Shown: positions 27,160 to 37,153, numbered from the stretch's first letter. The stretch is 50,195 bases of DNA from Oscillospiraceae bacterium (GCA_017429325.1 JAFRPC010000038.1:1-50195), one strand, 5' to 3'. Notes: generated by a model not told the origin, from the letters alone. A program made the numbers and translations.

Positions 27160-29198
27160 GGGGTCTCCTCCCCCTCCGATTCGGACTCGGAGGGCTCCGG
27201 GGCCTCGGAGGATTCGGTGGTGGATTCGCTGGGCTCCTCGCTGGTGGAGGGAGGCGGCACGGGACCCAGGGAGATGGTCAGGGTCACGGTGCTTCCGGGC
27301 ATGACCTCCTCACCGCCCTCGGGACTCTGGCGCAGGACCTGCCCGGCAGGGACATAGTTGTTGTGCTCCGTCTCGGTTTTGACGGAAAGGCCCTGGCTCG
27401 TCAAAAGGTCGGTGGCCTCTTCCTCCGTTTTTCCGGTGACGCCGAAGAGGGTAATGGTCTGCTTGCCCTTGGAGACGGTAATGGTGACGACGGTGCCCTC
27501 CTCCACCTCCGTGCCCGCCTCGGGCGACTGGGAGATGACGTAGCCCGCAGACACGGTGGAGCTGTAGTCCTCCCTGGTCTGGACCTCCAGTTTCCGGGCG
27601 TTGAGGGAGGCGGCTGCATTGGCCGCCGAAGCGCCTGTCACTTTGGGGACCTGGACCAGCCTGGGACCTTTGCTGACATAGATGGTGACAACGCGTCCGT
27701 TTTTCAGCTCCGTGTCCTCCTCCGGGTCCGTGCGGGTCACATAGCCCTCGGGTACCTCGTCGCTGTATTCCTTCTCGATCAGAATCGTGAGCTTGATCTC
27801 CATTGCCTTGAGGATGCTGTTGGCATTCTCGGCGGAGTAGCCCGCGAGCTTCGGCATTTTGTCCATTCGCTCGCCCATGGATATGTAGAGGAAGATCTCG
27901 GTACCGGGGGGCACCTTCTCGCCCACGCCGGGGGCCTGGTCGCAGACCACGCCCATGGGGTATTTGTCGTTGTAGACGTAGGAGCTCTCATTGCTCACCA
28001 GGTTCAGATAGGGATAGTTCTCCCGGAGGATCTCGTCATAGATGTCGCCGATAAACTGCGGCACGTAGATGACCTCGGGGGCCGTCTCCGCGCTGGTGCC
28101 GACGGTGCCGTTGGGGGCAGTGGTGGTCGCCTCGCTGCTGCCGGACTGGCCCAGCACCAGGAAGAGGAGGACGATAAGGGCCAGGACCGCCAGAGAGATG
28201 GCCGCGATCATCCAGATGCGGCGGCGTTTCTCCTCCCGGTCCTGCCGCTCATACTCCCGCTCCAGCTCCTTCTGCCGGTTGGCGACGTTCTGGGGCTTGG
28301 CGGGCTGGATGCGGTTCCCGGCGCCTGTGCCGGTGGCGGAGCCGCCCTTGGGCAGGAAGGTAAAGCGGATGGCAGGGTCCTTGCGGAACTCCTCCATGTC
28401 CTTCAGCATGTCGGTGATGGAGGCGTAGCGGATGTTCAGGTCCGAGCACATAGCGTGCATGGTGATCTGCTCCAGGCCTGTGGGGATGTCGCTGTTGAGC
28501 AGGGACGGAGACAGGGGCGTGCCGTTGATGTGCTGGATGGCTACAGAGACGGGGGTCTCGCCGTCGTAGGGCGGGCGGCCCGTCAGCATCTCGTACATGA
28601 CCACGCCCAGGGAGTAGATGTCCGAGCGGTTGTCCACCCGTGCGCCCCGGGCCTGCTCGGGGGAGATGTAATGGACGGAGCCTAAGGCCTCCTTGGTCAG
28701 GGTGTTGGCGGCGGAGGCGATGCGGGCGATGCCGAAGTCGGCCACCTTGACGCTGCCGTCCTTGAGGATCATGACGTTGTGGGGCTTGATGTCCCGGTGG
28801 ATGATGTTGCGGCTGTGGGCGTGCTCCAGGGCCTTGGCGATCTGCATGGAGAAGTGAAGGGTCTCTCGCCAGGACAGGGGGCTGCGCTGGTCCATGTACT
28901 GCTTCAGGGTGATGCCGTCAATGAGCTCCATGACGATGTACTCATTGCCCTCGCTGCGGGACACGTCGTAGACGCTGACGATGTTGGGATGGGACATCAT
29001 GGCGACGGCCTGGGATTCGCCGTGGAAACGGCGGCGGAAATCCGCGTCATTGAGATAGTCGTCCTTAAGGATCTTCACGGCCACCAGACGGTTGAGCCGG
29101 TGGTCCATTGCCTTATAGACCACGGCCATGCCGCCGACGCCGATGATCTCCAGGATCTCATAGCGGCCATCCAGGAGCTTCCCGATATACTGTTCCAT
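27156..29198 (-). CDS. pknB: Ser/Thr protein kinase with PASTA domains
   Basis: 680 residues. The kinase domain (about 10-275) has the Gly loop GVGGMAVVYKA, Lys in AVKIL, catalytic HRDIKPHN, DFGIAR and the SPEQARG activation segment. A basic juxtamembrane region leads to one membrane helix (about 332-352). Four extracellular PASTA domains follow (about 375-645) and a Ser/Glu-rich tail. PASTA kinases sense muropeptides or lipid II and control growth and sporulation exit. It is coupled to the phosphatase gene upstream (18 bases) and to rsgA downstream (ATGA), as in B. subtilis prpC-prkC-rsgA. Confidence 0.98.
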   Translation of the reverse strand: MEQYIGKLLDGRYEILEIIGVGGMAVVYKAMDHRLNRLVAVKILKDDYLNDADFRRRFHGESQAVAMMSHPNIVSVYDVSRSEGNEYIVMELIDGITLKQYMDQRSPLSWRETLHFSMQIAKALEHAHSRNIIHRDIKPHNVMILKDGSVKVADFGIARIASAANTLTKEALGSVHYISPEQARGARVDNRSDIYSLGVVMYEMLTGRPPYDGETPVSVAIQHINGTPLSPSLLNSDIPTGLEQITMHAMCSDLNIRYASITDMLKDMEEFRKDPAIRFTFLPKGGSATGTGAGNRIQPAKPQNVANRQKELEREYERQDREEKRRRIWMIAAISLAVLALIVLLFLVLGQSGSSEATTTAPNGTVGTSAETAPEVIYVPQFIGDIYDEILRENYPYLNLVSNESSYVYNDKYPMGVVCDQAPGVGEKVPPGTEIFLYISMGERMDKMPKLAGYSAENANSILKAMEIKLTILIEKEYSDEVPEGYVTRTDPEEDTELKNGRVVTIYVSKGPRLVQVPKVTGASAANAAASLNARKLEVQTREDYSSTVSAGYVISQSPEAGTEVEEGTVVTITVSKGKQTITLFGVTGKTEEEATDLLTSQGLSVKTETEHNNYVPAGQVLRQSPEGGEEVMPGSTVTLTISLGPVPPPSTSEEPSESTTESSEAPEPSESESEGEETP

Positions 29199-29216
29199 TT
29201 TGATACCCCCTTCCTG

Positions 29217-29948
29217 TCAACATACCACGAGGACGACCGTCACGTTGTCCGGCGCCCCGCGGTCCTTGGCGATGCCCATGAGGCGCTGGCAGCAGTCCTG
29301 CTTGTTGACGCCGTGGATCACCTCGAAAAGCAGCTCCTGGTCCGCCAGATGGTTGGTCAGACCGTCGCTGCACAGCAGAATGCAGTCTCCCTGCCGCAGG
29401 GGCGAGGTGTAGAGGTCGCATTCCACCGACTGCTCCGTGCCGATGGCACGGGTGATAAAATTCTTGCCGGGATAAGATTTCGCCTGCTCGGAGCTGAGCT
29501 CCCCCCGCTGGACCATCAGCTCCACCAGGGAGTGGTCCAGCGTCACCCGCTGAATGCCCTGGCGGTTCATCAGATAGCCGCGGCTGTCGCCCACATTGGC
29601 GAAATAGGCCCGCTTGCCCAGGACCAGCACTGCCACAAGGGTCGTGCCCATGCCCTTCATATCCGCGTTGAGCTGGGCGTTTTCATAGACGGCGGTGTTG
29701 GCAATGGAGACCGCGGTGCGCAGCAGATAGTCCGCCTTGTCCTGGCTCATGCCGGGCCGGTAGCCCCGCTTGACCTCCTCGGTAAAGACCTCCGCCGCAA
29801 GGCGGCTTGCGACGTTGCCGGAACGGGCTCCGCCCATCCCGTCGCAGACCACGGCGAGCAGGTCATGGGCGCCTAACTTCTGGAGCAGGTAGTAATCCTG
29901 ATTTTGCGTTCTGACAAGACCGGGATCGGTCAGACCCCATACTTCCAT
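29217..29948 (-). CDS. prpC: PP2C-type Ser/Thr protein phosphatase
   Basis: 243 residues from ATG 29948, with AAGGAG 9 bases upstream; an in-frame GTG at 29969 lies within the ribosome site and is less likely. Metal-binding motifs typical of PP2C are visible: RTQNQDYY, VVCDGMGG, NVGDSRGY and the C-terminal DNVTVVLV. It removes phosphates added by the neighbouring PASTA kinase. It is one member of a conserved kinase-phosphatase pair. Confidence 0.96.
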   Translation of the reverse strand: MEVWGLTDPGLVRTQNQDYYLLQKLGAHDLLAVVCDGMGGARSGNVASRLAAEVFTEEVKRGYRPGMSQDKADYLLRTAVSIANTAVYENAQLNADMKGMGTTLVAVLVLGKRAYFANVGDSRGYLMNRQGIQRVTLDHSLVELMVQRGELSSEQAKSYPGKNFITRAIGTEQSVECDLYTSPLRQGDCILLCSDGLTNHLADQELLFEVIHGVNKQDCCQRLMGIAKDRGAPDNVTVVLVVC

Positions 29949-29965
29949 TCGGCACGGCTCCTTTC

Positions 29966-31039
29966 TCACAGTTTGTCTTCGGCGGAGCGCGTCGGGCGCT
30001 CCTGCGCGGGATTTGCGTTTCGATACTTTCTTCTCAGCTGGCCGCAGGAGGCGTCGATGTCGCTGCCCAGGGTGCGGCGGACCGTACAGGCGACGCCCTG
30101 GTCCTCCAGCTGCTTCTGGAAGCGGAGCACCGTGGCCCTGTCACTGGGCATCAAGGGGCTCTCCTCCACGTTGTTGAGGGGGATCAGATTGACGTGCGCG
30201 GGCAGGCCCCGGAGCCGCTTCAGCAGCAGCCGGGCCGCCTCGGGGCTGTCATTCACGTCCCGGATCATAGCGTATTCAAAGGAGATGCGGCGGCCCGTCT
30301 TCTCATAGTAGACACGGCAGGCCTCCAGCAGCTCCTCCACCGGCCAGCGGCGGTTGACGGGCATGATTCTGCTCCGGGTCTCGTCGTCCGGGGCGTGGAG
30401 GCTCACGGAGAGGGTGAGCTGCAGGCGGCTCTCCGCCAGCTCCAAAATCCGCGGCACGATGCCGCAGGTGGAAAGGCTGATGTGGCGCATCCCGATGTTC
30501 ATCCCCGCCTCGCTGTTGACCAGCTCCAGGAAGCGGCAGACGTTGTCATAGTTGTCCAGGGGCTCTCCGATGCCCATGAGGACGATGTTGGAGATCTCCT
30601 GACCGGAGTCCCGCTCGGTGAAGAGCACCTCGTCCAGCATCTCTCCGGCGGAGAGCTTCCGGACCAGGCCTCCGATGGTGGAGGCGCAGAATGCACAGCC
30701 CATGGGGCAGCCCACCTCGGAGGAGATGCAGACGGTGTTGCCGTGGTGATAGCGCATCAGCACCGTCTCCACGCAGTTCCCGTCGTGGAGCTGCCAAAGA
30801 TATTTGACCGTTCCGTCCAGGGCGGAGCTCTGGCGGCGCAGGACCTCCGGCGCGGTGAGCAGATAACGCCCGGCCAGCTCCTGCCGCAGGGCCTTGGGCA
30901 GGTCCGTCATCTCGTCGAAGGAGCGGACGCCCCGGTGGAGCCAGGTGTAGACCTGCTTCGCCCGGAAGGCGGGCTGGCCCAGCTCCGTCAAAGCGGCTTG
31001 CAGCTCCGGAAGCGTCAGACTTTTGATTTCTGTATTCAT
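29966..31039 (-). CDS. rlmN: Dual-specificity RNA methyltransferase RlmN
   Basis: 357 residues. It is a radical SAM enzyme with the cluster motif CPMGCAFC, and with the two mechanistic Cys in VCISSEVGC and DIDASCGQLR. It methylates C2 of A2503 in 23S rRNA and of A37 in some tRNAs. The gene starts 2 bases after the rsmB stop. N-terminal helical accessory domain and length are normal. Confidence 0.97.
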   Translation of the reverse strand: MNTEIKSLTLPELQAALTELGQPAFRAKQVYTWLHRGVRSFDEMTDLPKALRQELAGRYLLTAPEVLRRQSSALDGTVKYLWQLHDGNCVETVLMRYHHGNTVCISSEVGCPMGCAFCASTIGGLVRKLSAGEMLDEVLFTERDSGQEISNIVLMGIGEPLDNYDNVCRFLELVNSEAGMNIGMRHISLSTCGIVPRILELAESRLQLTLSVSLHAPDDETRSRIMPVNRRWPVEELLEACRVYYEKTGRRISFEYAMIRDVNDSPEAARLLLKRLRGLPAHVNLIPLNNVEESPLMPSDRATVLRFQKQLEDQGVACTVRRTLGSDIDASCGQLRRKYRNANPAQERPTRSAEDKL

Positions 31040-31041
31040 TC

Positions 31042-32340
31042 TTAACTCTTTCTCAGGCGTGCAATAAAGAATCCGTCGGTCCCATCGTCGCAGGGCAGCA
31101 GGGTACGCATCCCTGTGGGGACGGAGCCAAGACCCGGAAACTCAAAGGCTTCGGCCCGGAATTCCGGGTGGTCGGCCAGAAAGGCCTCCACAACGGCCTC
31201 GTTCTCCCGGCGGAGCACCGTACAGGTGCTGTAGACCAGCAGGCCGCCGGGCTTCAGGTGGGTCGCCTGGGCCTCCAAAATGCGCCGCTGGACGGCGGGC
31301 AGCTCCCGGGTGGGTCCCAGGTCCTTGTAGCGGATGTCGGGCTTCTTGCGGATGACGCCCAGGCCGGAGCAGGGCACGTCCGCCAGGATGCGGTCAAAGC
31401 CCTCCCGCCAGGCGGGGTCCGGGACAGAGGCGTCTTTTTCCAGGGCGGTCAAGCAGGTAACGCCCAGCCGAGCCGCGCCTTTTTCGATCAGGGTCAGCTT
31501 GTGAGGATGGATGTCGCAGGCAGTGAGACTGCCCCGGTCCTCCAGGGCAATGGCGGCGGCGAAGCTCTTGCCGCCGGGAGCGGCGCAGCAGTCCAGCACC
31601 CGCTGGCCGGGCCGCAGGTCCAGAGCCTCAACCGCCAGACGGGCGGCAGCGTCCTGAACGTAGAACCAGCCGTTTTGGAAGGCCTCGGTCTGCTCGATCC
31701 CGCCGCCGGTCAGCAGCAGGCAGTCGGGCAGCCAGGGATGGGGCGCCGCCGTGAGGCCCTCGGCCTCCAGAGCCGCCCGGAGCGTCGGCGTGTCGGTCTT
31801 CAGAAGGTTGGTTTGCAGGCAGGCGGGCGGGGCCTCGTTGTCGGCCCGCAGCAGGGGCTCCAACTTCTCCTCCCCCACGCTCTGCCGCAGCAGCTCGACC
31901 AGCTCCTGCGGGTGGCTGTACCGCAGCCAGAGCGCCTCGGGCAGGGTCAGCCGGGAGGGGTCCCGGAGCACGGCCCGCAGCACGCCGTTCACCAGACCGG
32001 CGGCCTTGGGATTGGTCAGGCGCTTGGCCTGCTCCACCGCCTCGTTCACCACGGCGGAGGGTGGCAGCCGGTCAAAAAACCGGAGCTGGCAGAGGGCCAG
32101 CCGCAGGATCTCCAGCACGGCAGGCTGTAAGTCCGTCAACCTGCCCTTGCAGTAGCGGCTGAGCCACTCGTCCAGCAGCAGGCGGTTTTGCAGCACGGAG
32201 GCGCAGAGCCGGGTCGCCAGCGCGGCGTCCCGCCGGTCCAGTCTGTCCCGGGCGAGCTGCTGCTTGAGGGCGGCGTCCGACCAGGCCCCGCCGCGGCGGC
32301 AGGCGATAAGAACGGTCAAAGCGGTGTCGCGTGCGGACAT
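31042..32340 (-). CDS. rsmB: 16S rRNA m5C967 methyltransferase RsmB
   Basis: 432 residues from ATG 32340, with AAGGAG upstream. A NusB-like RNA-binding domain (about 1-140) precedes the methyltransferase domain with the SAM loop CCAAPGGKSF, DVPCSGLGVIRKKPD and catalytic Cys in YSTCTV. It modifies C967 of 16S rRNA. It is separated from fmt by about 100 bases holding a dispersed repeat, the only notable break in this part of the operon. Confidence 0.97.
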   Translation of the reverse strand: MSARDTALTVLIACRRGGAWSDAALKQQLARDRLDRRDAALATRLCASVLQNRLLLDEWLSRYCKGRLTDLQPAVLEILRLALCQLRFFDRLPPSAVVNEAVEQAKRLTNPKAAGLVNGVLRAVLRDPSRLTLPEALWLRYSHPQELVELLRQSVGEEKLEPLLRADNEAPPACLQTNLLKTDTPTLRAALEAEGLTAAPHPWLPDCLLLTGGGIEQTEAFQNGWFYVQDAAARLAVEALDLRPGQRVLDCCAAPGGKSFAAAIALEDRGSLTACDIHPHKLTLIEKGAARLGVTCLTALEKDASVPDPAWREGFDRILADVPCSGLGVIRKKPDIRYKDLGPTRELPAVQRRILEAQATHLKPGGLLVYSTCTVLRRENEAVVEAFLADHPEFRAEAFEFPGLGSVPTGMRTLLPCDDGTDGFFIARLRKS

Positions 32341-32376
32341 AGGTTCTCCTTTCGGGGGTGTTCTGCTGTCGGGGCA

Positions 32377-32430
32377 GACCCCTCCACCGGCCTTGCGGCC
32401 GGTCCCCCTCCCCTGCAAGCAGGGGAGGTT
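32377..32430. repeat. Dispersed 54-bp palindromic repeat, copy 1
   Basis: The 54 bases here recur at 50115-50168 with one difference. The unit holds two small inverted repeats (CCGGCC...GGCCGG and CCCCTCCCCTGC...GCAGGGGAGG). It lies in the fmt-rsmB gap within an operon, where it would be transcribed and fold. Short palindromic elements of this style are common between genes in gut Clostridia. Confidence 0.9.
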
Positions 32431-32442
32431 CTGTGGAGTGGA

Positions 32443-33357
32443 TCAGATTTTTATGGGATGGCCGCGGAAGTAGTCGGCGGCGGGCATGGGCTTGCCGCCG
32501 GGGGCCTGGAGGCGGGTCAACAGGATGGCGCCGTCGCCGCAGGCCACGGCGAGGCCCTTTTTGTTCAGCTCCAGCAGGGTCCCGGGGGCGGCAGGACCGG
32601 AGGCAGGCCAGGACCGGGCCTCCCAGAGCTTGAACTCCGTTCCGCCCAGAACCGCCGTGGCGGCAGGCCAGGGGTTCAGGCCCCGGATCTGGGCCAGGAT
32701 GGCCCGGGCGGGACGGCTCCAGTCCACGGGAGAGAGCTCCTTGGTCAGCATCGGGGCATAGGTGGCGAGGGCGGGGTCCTGGGGCCTGCGGCTTGCCGTT
32801 CCGGCAGAGATGGCCGTCAGGGTATCCTTCAGCAGGGCCGCGCCGATGGGCGCCAGGCGCTCCATCAGCTCCCCCGCGGTCTCGTTCTCCTCGATGGGGG
32901 TGGTGCGGACATCGATGATGTCCCCCTCGTCCATCCCGGCGCTCATATACATCGCGGTGACGCCGGTCTCCGGCAGGTCCTGGAGCACGGCCCACTGGAC
33001 GGGTGCGGAGCCCCGGAGGGCCGGAAGGACGGAGCCGTGGATGTTGACGCAGCCCAAAGGCGGGATGTCCAAGACCCGCTGGGGCAGTATCTTCCCGTAG
33101 GCCACAGCCACGATCAGGTCTGGCGCCAGGGCCTTGAGGGATTCATACACGGCGTCGTCCCGGAAGGTCATGGGCTGATACACCGGCAGGCCGTGGGCCA
33201 GAGCCAGAGTCTTGACCTCAGAGGGCAGCAGCTTCATGCCCCGGTTCTTGGGGGTATCGGGCTTGGTATAGACCCCGACGACCGAATGCTCCGTTTCCAG
33301 CACGGCGGACAGGCAGGCCGCCGCAAAGGCAGGCGTGCCCATGAAGACGATCCTCAT
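32443..33357 (-). CDS. fmt: Methionyl-tRNA formyltransferase
   Basis: 304 residues. The N-terminal Rossmann domain has the formyl-folate catalytic residues in VNIHGSVLPALRGSAP (Asn and His) and the Asp in MDEGD. The C-terminal OB domain binds tRNA. It formylates initiator Met-tRNA. Its ATG overlaps the def stop (ATGA), coupling formylation to deformylation, as in most bacteria. Confidence 0.97.
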   Translation of the reverse strand: MRIVFMGTPAFAAACLSAVLETEHSVVGVYTKPDTPKNRGMKLLPSEVKTLALAHGLPVYQPMTFRDDAVYESLKALAPDLIVAVAYGKILPQRVLDIPPLGCVNIHGSVLPALRGSAPVQWAVLQDLPETGVTAMYMSAGMDEGDIIDVRTTPIEENETAGELMERLAPIGAALLKDTLTAISAGTASRRPQDPALATYAPMLTKELSPVDWSRPARAILAQIRGLNPWPAATAVLGGTEFKLWEARSWPASGPAAPGTLLELNKKGLAVACGDGAILLTRLQAPGGKPMPAADYFRGHPIKI

Positions 33358-33851
33358 GCTTCCTCCTCTTCCTGGCTTTTCAGCATCTGCTCGTACTCCT
33401 CCTGGGTCATCATCTGATAGGCCCGCTCGGTGTAGAGATGCCCGTCCAGATGCTCCAGCTCGTGACAGAAGCAGCGGGCGATCAGCTCCTCGCCCTCGTA
33501 TTCGTACCAGTCGCCGTGCCGGTCCTGGGCCTCCAGCTTCACATAGTTGGGCCGCTTGACCAGACCGACGCGCTCCGGTACGCTGAGACAGCCCTCCGGG
33601 CCGTCCTGCTCGCCGGACTGCTCCAGGATGCGGGGATTCACCAGCTCGATGATCTCCTCGCCCAGGTCCACCACCACGACCCGGCGCAGGATGCCCACCT
33701 GCGGGGCGGCCAGTCCCACGCCGTTGGCGTGGGTCATCGTCTCCTTCATATCGTCCAGCAGGACTGCCAGGCGGTCGTCGAAGGAGGTCACGGGGCGGCT
33801 GACTTTGTTGAGAGAGGGATTCCCCTCGGTGAGTATCATTCGCAGAGCCAT
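33354..33851 (-). CDS. def: Peptide deformylase
   Basis: 165 residues. The three family motifs are GVGLAAPQVG, EGCLSVPE (metal-ligand Cys) and CHELEHLDG (HExxH metal ligands). It removes the formyl group from nascent proteins. HELEH, rather than the more usual HEIDH, is a conservative variation. It lies 12 bases after priA. Confidence 0.97.
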   Translation of the reverse strand: MALRMILTEGNPSLNKVSRPVTSFDDRLAVLLDDMKETMTHANGVGLAAPQVGILRRVVVVDLGEEIIELVNPRILEQSGEQDGPEGCLSVPERVGLVKRPNYVKLEAQDRHGDWYEYEGEELIARCFCHELEHLDGHLYTERAYQMMTQEEYEQMLKSQEEEEA

Positions 33852-33863
33852 TTTGGGTTTCTC

Positions 33864-36317
33864 CTATTCGTAGCCGTTCACGTCCACCCAGAGGCTGACC
33901 CCAGCGTTCTCCTTTTGTCCGGAGAAGGCGCGGAGCAGGCTGCTGAGCTCCAGGCGCAGGGCCTTGGAGCCGGTGCAGCAGAGGGTGAGACGGAAGCGGA
34001 ATTTGTTGTTGATTTTGGGAATGGCGGCGGGGGCAGGTCCCAGCAGATTCACTGCCGCGCTGAGAAGGCCCGTCTCCCGGAGCCGCTGCCAGAGGGTCTG
34101 GGCGAAGCGCCGGGCGCAGTCCTCCACGTGGCGCTCCGGGAAGCCGGAGAAGCCGATTTGGAAGAGGTCGCAGGCGGGCGGACAGCTCCGCAGCCGCCGC
34201 AGGGGAAGCTCCGACCTATAAAAGCTGTCGTAGTCCTGGGCCGCAGCCTGGAGCAGGACCGTATTGCGGGGCGTCATGGTCTGGATGAGGGCCGTGCCGG
34301 GCTTCTGTCCCCGTCCGGACCGCCCCACCACCTGGGTGATCAGGGAGAAGGTGGTCTCGGAGGCGCGGTAGTTGTCCATGTAGAGGGAGGAATCCGCGTC
34401 CACCACGCCCACCAGCGTGACGTCGGGAAAGTTCAGGCCCTTCGCCACCATCTGTGTGCCCAGCAGGATGTTGATGTCCTCCTGCGCAAAGCTGCGCAGC
34501 ACGGTCTCGTGGGAGTTCGTGGGGCTGATGGTGTCGGCGTCCATGCGCAGGAGCTTGACGCCGGGGATGAGCTTGTTCAAATCGTATTCCAGCTGCTGGG
34601 TGCCGACACCCACCCGCTTCAGGGCGCCGCCGCAGGCGGGGCAGCGGGCATAGACCGGCTGGGAATGGCCGCAGTAGTGGCACATGAGCCGCTCGTTGAC
34701 CATGTGGTAGGTCAGGTTGACGCTGCACCGGGGGCAGGTAGGGACAAAGCCGCAGTCCACGCAGAGGACCAGGCGGTTGCCGCCCCGGCGGTTCAGCAGC
34801 AGGATAGTCTTTTCCTTCCGGGCCATCCGGTCCAGAATGGCGTCCAGCAGGCGGCGGCTGACGGCGGTGCCGTTGCCGTCCCGGAGCTCCTGCTTCATAT
34901 CCACCAGCTCGGCGGCGGGAAGCTCTCGTCCGTTGTAGCGGGCGGCCAGACGGCAGAGGGTGTAGTCCCCGTTCTCGGCGCGGTACATGGTCTCAACGCT
35001 GGGTGTGGCGGAACCCAACACCACCAGTGCGCCTTCCCGGCTGCCTCTGCACAGGGCTACCTCCCGGGCGTGGTAGCGAGGCGCGTTCTCGGATTTGTAG
35101 GTGTGCTCCTGCTCCTCGTCCACCACAATGAGGCCCAGCTTCTCCAGCGGCGCGAAGACGGCAGAGCGGGTCCCCACCGCGACCCGGGCTTCGCCCCGGG
35201 CGATGCGCTTATACTCGTCATACCGCTCCCCCACCCGAAGGGCGCTGTGGAGCACGGCGATTTCTTTGCCGAAGCAGGCGGAGAGGAGGCTCAGGAGCTG
35301 GGGCGTCAGGGCGATCTCCGGGACCAGAAGCAGGGCGCTTCGGCCCGAAGCCAGGCAGCGGCGGATCAGGTTGATATAGACGGCCGTCTTGCCGGAGCCG
35401 GTGACGCCGTAGAGCAGGGCCGCGCCGGGCTTCCCGGCGTCCAGCTTGCCGCAGAGGGTCTCGAAAACCCGCTGCTGGTCCGGGCTCAGGGCGAAGGTCG
35501 TATCCCCCTCGTAGGGCACGATATGGCTCCCCCGCAGAAGCTCCCGGGTGTCGATGCGCAGCAGGCCAGCCCGCTCTAAGGAGCGGACCGTTTGCAGGCT
35601 CGCCCCTGTAAAGTATTGCAGCTCTTTGAGGGATATGACGACGACGGTGGACAAAAGTTCCATGGCAGCGTGCTGCATGGGGGCTTTTTTTCCGCGAAAA
35701 TGCTCCTCGATCTGGCTCCGGTCCGCTGTGAGCTCTAAAATCAGCTCGGTCCTGTCGCTCTTCTTCCGGCGGAGCTCGGTCTCGGTCCGCAGCCAGCCCC
35801 GGTCCTTGAGACGCTGGAGAGCCGCCGCCGCGGCTGGCCCGCCGCCGCACTGGCGGCTGAGGGCGTCGTCCCGCAGGCGGCCTCCGGCTGCCCGGACCAG
35901 CTCGACGACGCGCCTTTGCAGGGGCTCGTTTTCCAGGCGGGCCTCCCAGTTCTCGGGCAGCTTCGCCAGGGAATAGACCTCCCGGCTGCGAAGCCACAGC
36001 CCCGCCGGAAGCATGGCGCGGACGGCCTCGTAGTAGGTGCAGAAATACCGCTCCCGGACGAAGGCCGCCAGCCGGAGCATCTGTTCGGACAGGACCGGCG
36101 CGGGGTCCAGAAGCTCGGAAACGGTTTTCAGCGCCTGGTCCGGGTCCTCGCCGGGCTCTAAGCTCAGGACCATGCCCTCCCGCAGACGGTTTCCGGCGCC
36201 GAAGGGCACGCTGACCCGGCAGCCGGGCCGCAGAGCCTCCAGTCCGGGCGGGACCAAATAGCTGTAGGGTTTGTCGATGGCGTAGAGGGAAACGTCAACG
36301 GCAATTTTCGCAATCAT
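33864..36317 (-). CDS. priA: Primosomal helicase PriA
   Basis: 817 residues, full length. The N-terminal DNA-binding domain is followed by helicase motifs: Walker A YGVTGSGKTAV, the DEEQEHTYK box, and the zinc region with four Cys pairs (CVDCG, CPRC, CHYCG, CPAC). It restarts stalled replication forks. In B. subtilis coaBC sits between rpoZ and priA; here priA follows rpoZ directly. Confidence 0.97.
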   Translation of the reverse strand: MIAKIAVDVSLYAIDKPYSYLVPPGLEALRPGCRVSVPFGAGNRLREGMVLSLEPGEDPDQALKTVSELLDPAPVLSEQMLRLAAFVRERYFCTYYEAVRAMLPAGLWLRSREVYSLAKLPENWEARLENEPLQRRVVELVRAAGGRLRDDALSRQCGGGPAAAAALQRLKDRGWLRTETELRRKKSDRTELILELTADRSQIEEHFRGKKAPMQHAAMELLSTVVVISLKELQYFTGASLQTVRSLERAGLLRIDTRELLRGSHIVPYEGDTTFALSPDQQRVFETLCGKLDAGKPGAALLYGVTGSGKTAVYINLIRRCLASGRSALLLVPEIALTPQLLSLLSACFGKEIAVLHSALRVGERYDEYKRIARGEARVAVGTRSAVFAPLEKLGLIVVDEEQEHTYKSENAPRYHAREVALCRGSREGALVVLGSATPSVETMYRAENGDYTLCRLAARYNGRELPAAELVDMKQELRDGNGTAVSRRLLDAILDRMARKEKTILLLNRRGGNRLVLCVDCGFVPTCPRCSVNLTYHMVNERLMCHYCGHSQPVYARCPACGGALKRVGVGTQQLEYDLNKLIPGVKLLRMDADTISPTNSHETVLRSFAQEDINILLGTQMVAKGLNFPDVTLVGVVDADSSLYMDNYRASETTFSLITQVVGRSGRGQKPGTALIQTMTPRNTVLLQAAAQDYDSFYRSELPLRRLRSCPPACDLFQIGFSGFPERHVEDCARRFAQTLWQRLRETGLLSAAVNLLGPAPAAIPKINNKFRFRLTLCCTGSKALRLELSSLLRAFSGQKENAGVSLWVDVNGYE

Positions 36318-36345
36318 AGTCTGTCAGCTTCGGAGCGTCCGGGGC

Positions 36346-36552
36346 TCAGCGGAGATAGCTCTTCTTGATCTGGGCCGCCAGCTTGCCCTCGGCCACCTCG
36401 CGGATGGCGAGGGTCACGGGCTTCTCGGTCAGGGGCTCGTCGAACTCCTTGGCCTCCAGCGCGATCTGGCGGGCCCGACGGGCCACAACGTTCACCAGCA
36501 GATAGCGGCTGTCAATGTGGTTCAAAAGCTCACTCATGGGGGGGTACAGCAT
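36346..36552 (-). CDS. rpoZ: RNA polymerase subunit omega
   Basis: 68 residues, normal size. It contains SRYLLVNVVARRARQI, the conserved helix that wraps the beta-prime subunit, and KPVTLAIREVAEGKL. It lies 1 base after gmk, a linkage typical of bacteria. Confidence 0.93.
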   Translation of the reverse strand: MLYPPMSELLNHIDSRYLLVNVVARRARQIALEAKEFDEPLTEKPVTLAIREVAEGKLAAQIKKSYLR

Positions 36553-36553
36553 G

Positions 36554-37153
36554 TTACGATTCCTCCTTCAGGACATGCAATTGGTTGTCTGCCCGCACTG
36601 CCTCGGCACGGAGAACGGCCTGTACGTCGTCCACCGCGTCGGAGAGGCGGTCGTTTACGATGATGTATTGATAGCGGGGGGCGACGCGGTATTCCACTCT
36701 GGCCCGCTCCAAACGCTCCCGGATCTTCTCCTCGGAGGTATCTCCCCTGCCCCGCAGCCGCGCCTCCAGAACCTCGAAGGAGGGAGCCGCGATAAAGATA
36801 AAGGTCGCGTCGGGACGGCGCTCCATGATTTGCAGGCCGCCCTGGACCTCGATCTCCAGGACCACGTCATGGCCCTCGGCCAGCATCTGGTCCACGGGCT
36901 CCTCGGGGGTGCCGTAGAGGTTGTCCACATAGACGGCGTGCTCCAGGAAGCGATTCTCCGCCAGGCCGCGCTCAAACTCCTCCCGGGAGAGGAAATAGTA
37001 CTGGACGCCGTGGACCTCGCCGGGACGCATCTCCCGGGTGGTGGCGGAGACGGAGAGCCGCACGTTGGGGTCCCGCTCCATCAGCGCCTTGACAACAGTG
37101 CCCTTGCCGACGCCGGAGGGCCCGGAAATCACGATCAGTCTACCCTTCTTCAT
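36554..37153 (-). CDS. gmk: Guanylate kinase
   Basis: 199 residues. The P-loop is GPSGVGKGT near the N terminus. The GMP-binding region has [19 protein letters not shown], and LEIEVQGG is conserved. It converts GMP to GDP. It overlaps remA by 14 bases. Confidence 0.97.
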   Translation of the reverse strand: MKKGRLIVISGPSGVGKGTVVKALMERDPNVRLSVSATTREMRPGEVHGVQYYFLSREEFERGLAENRFLEHAVYVDNLYGTPEEPVDQMLAEGHDVVLEIEVQGGLQIMERRPDATFIFIAAPSFEVLEARLRGRGDTSEEKIRERLERARVEYRVAPRYQYIIVNDRLSDAVDDVQAVLRAEAVRADNQLHVLKEES

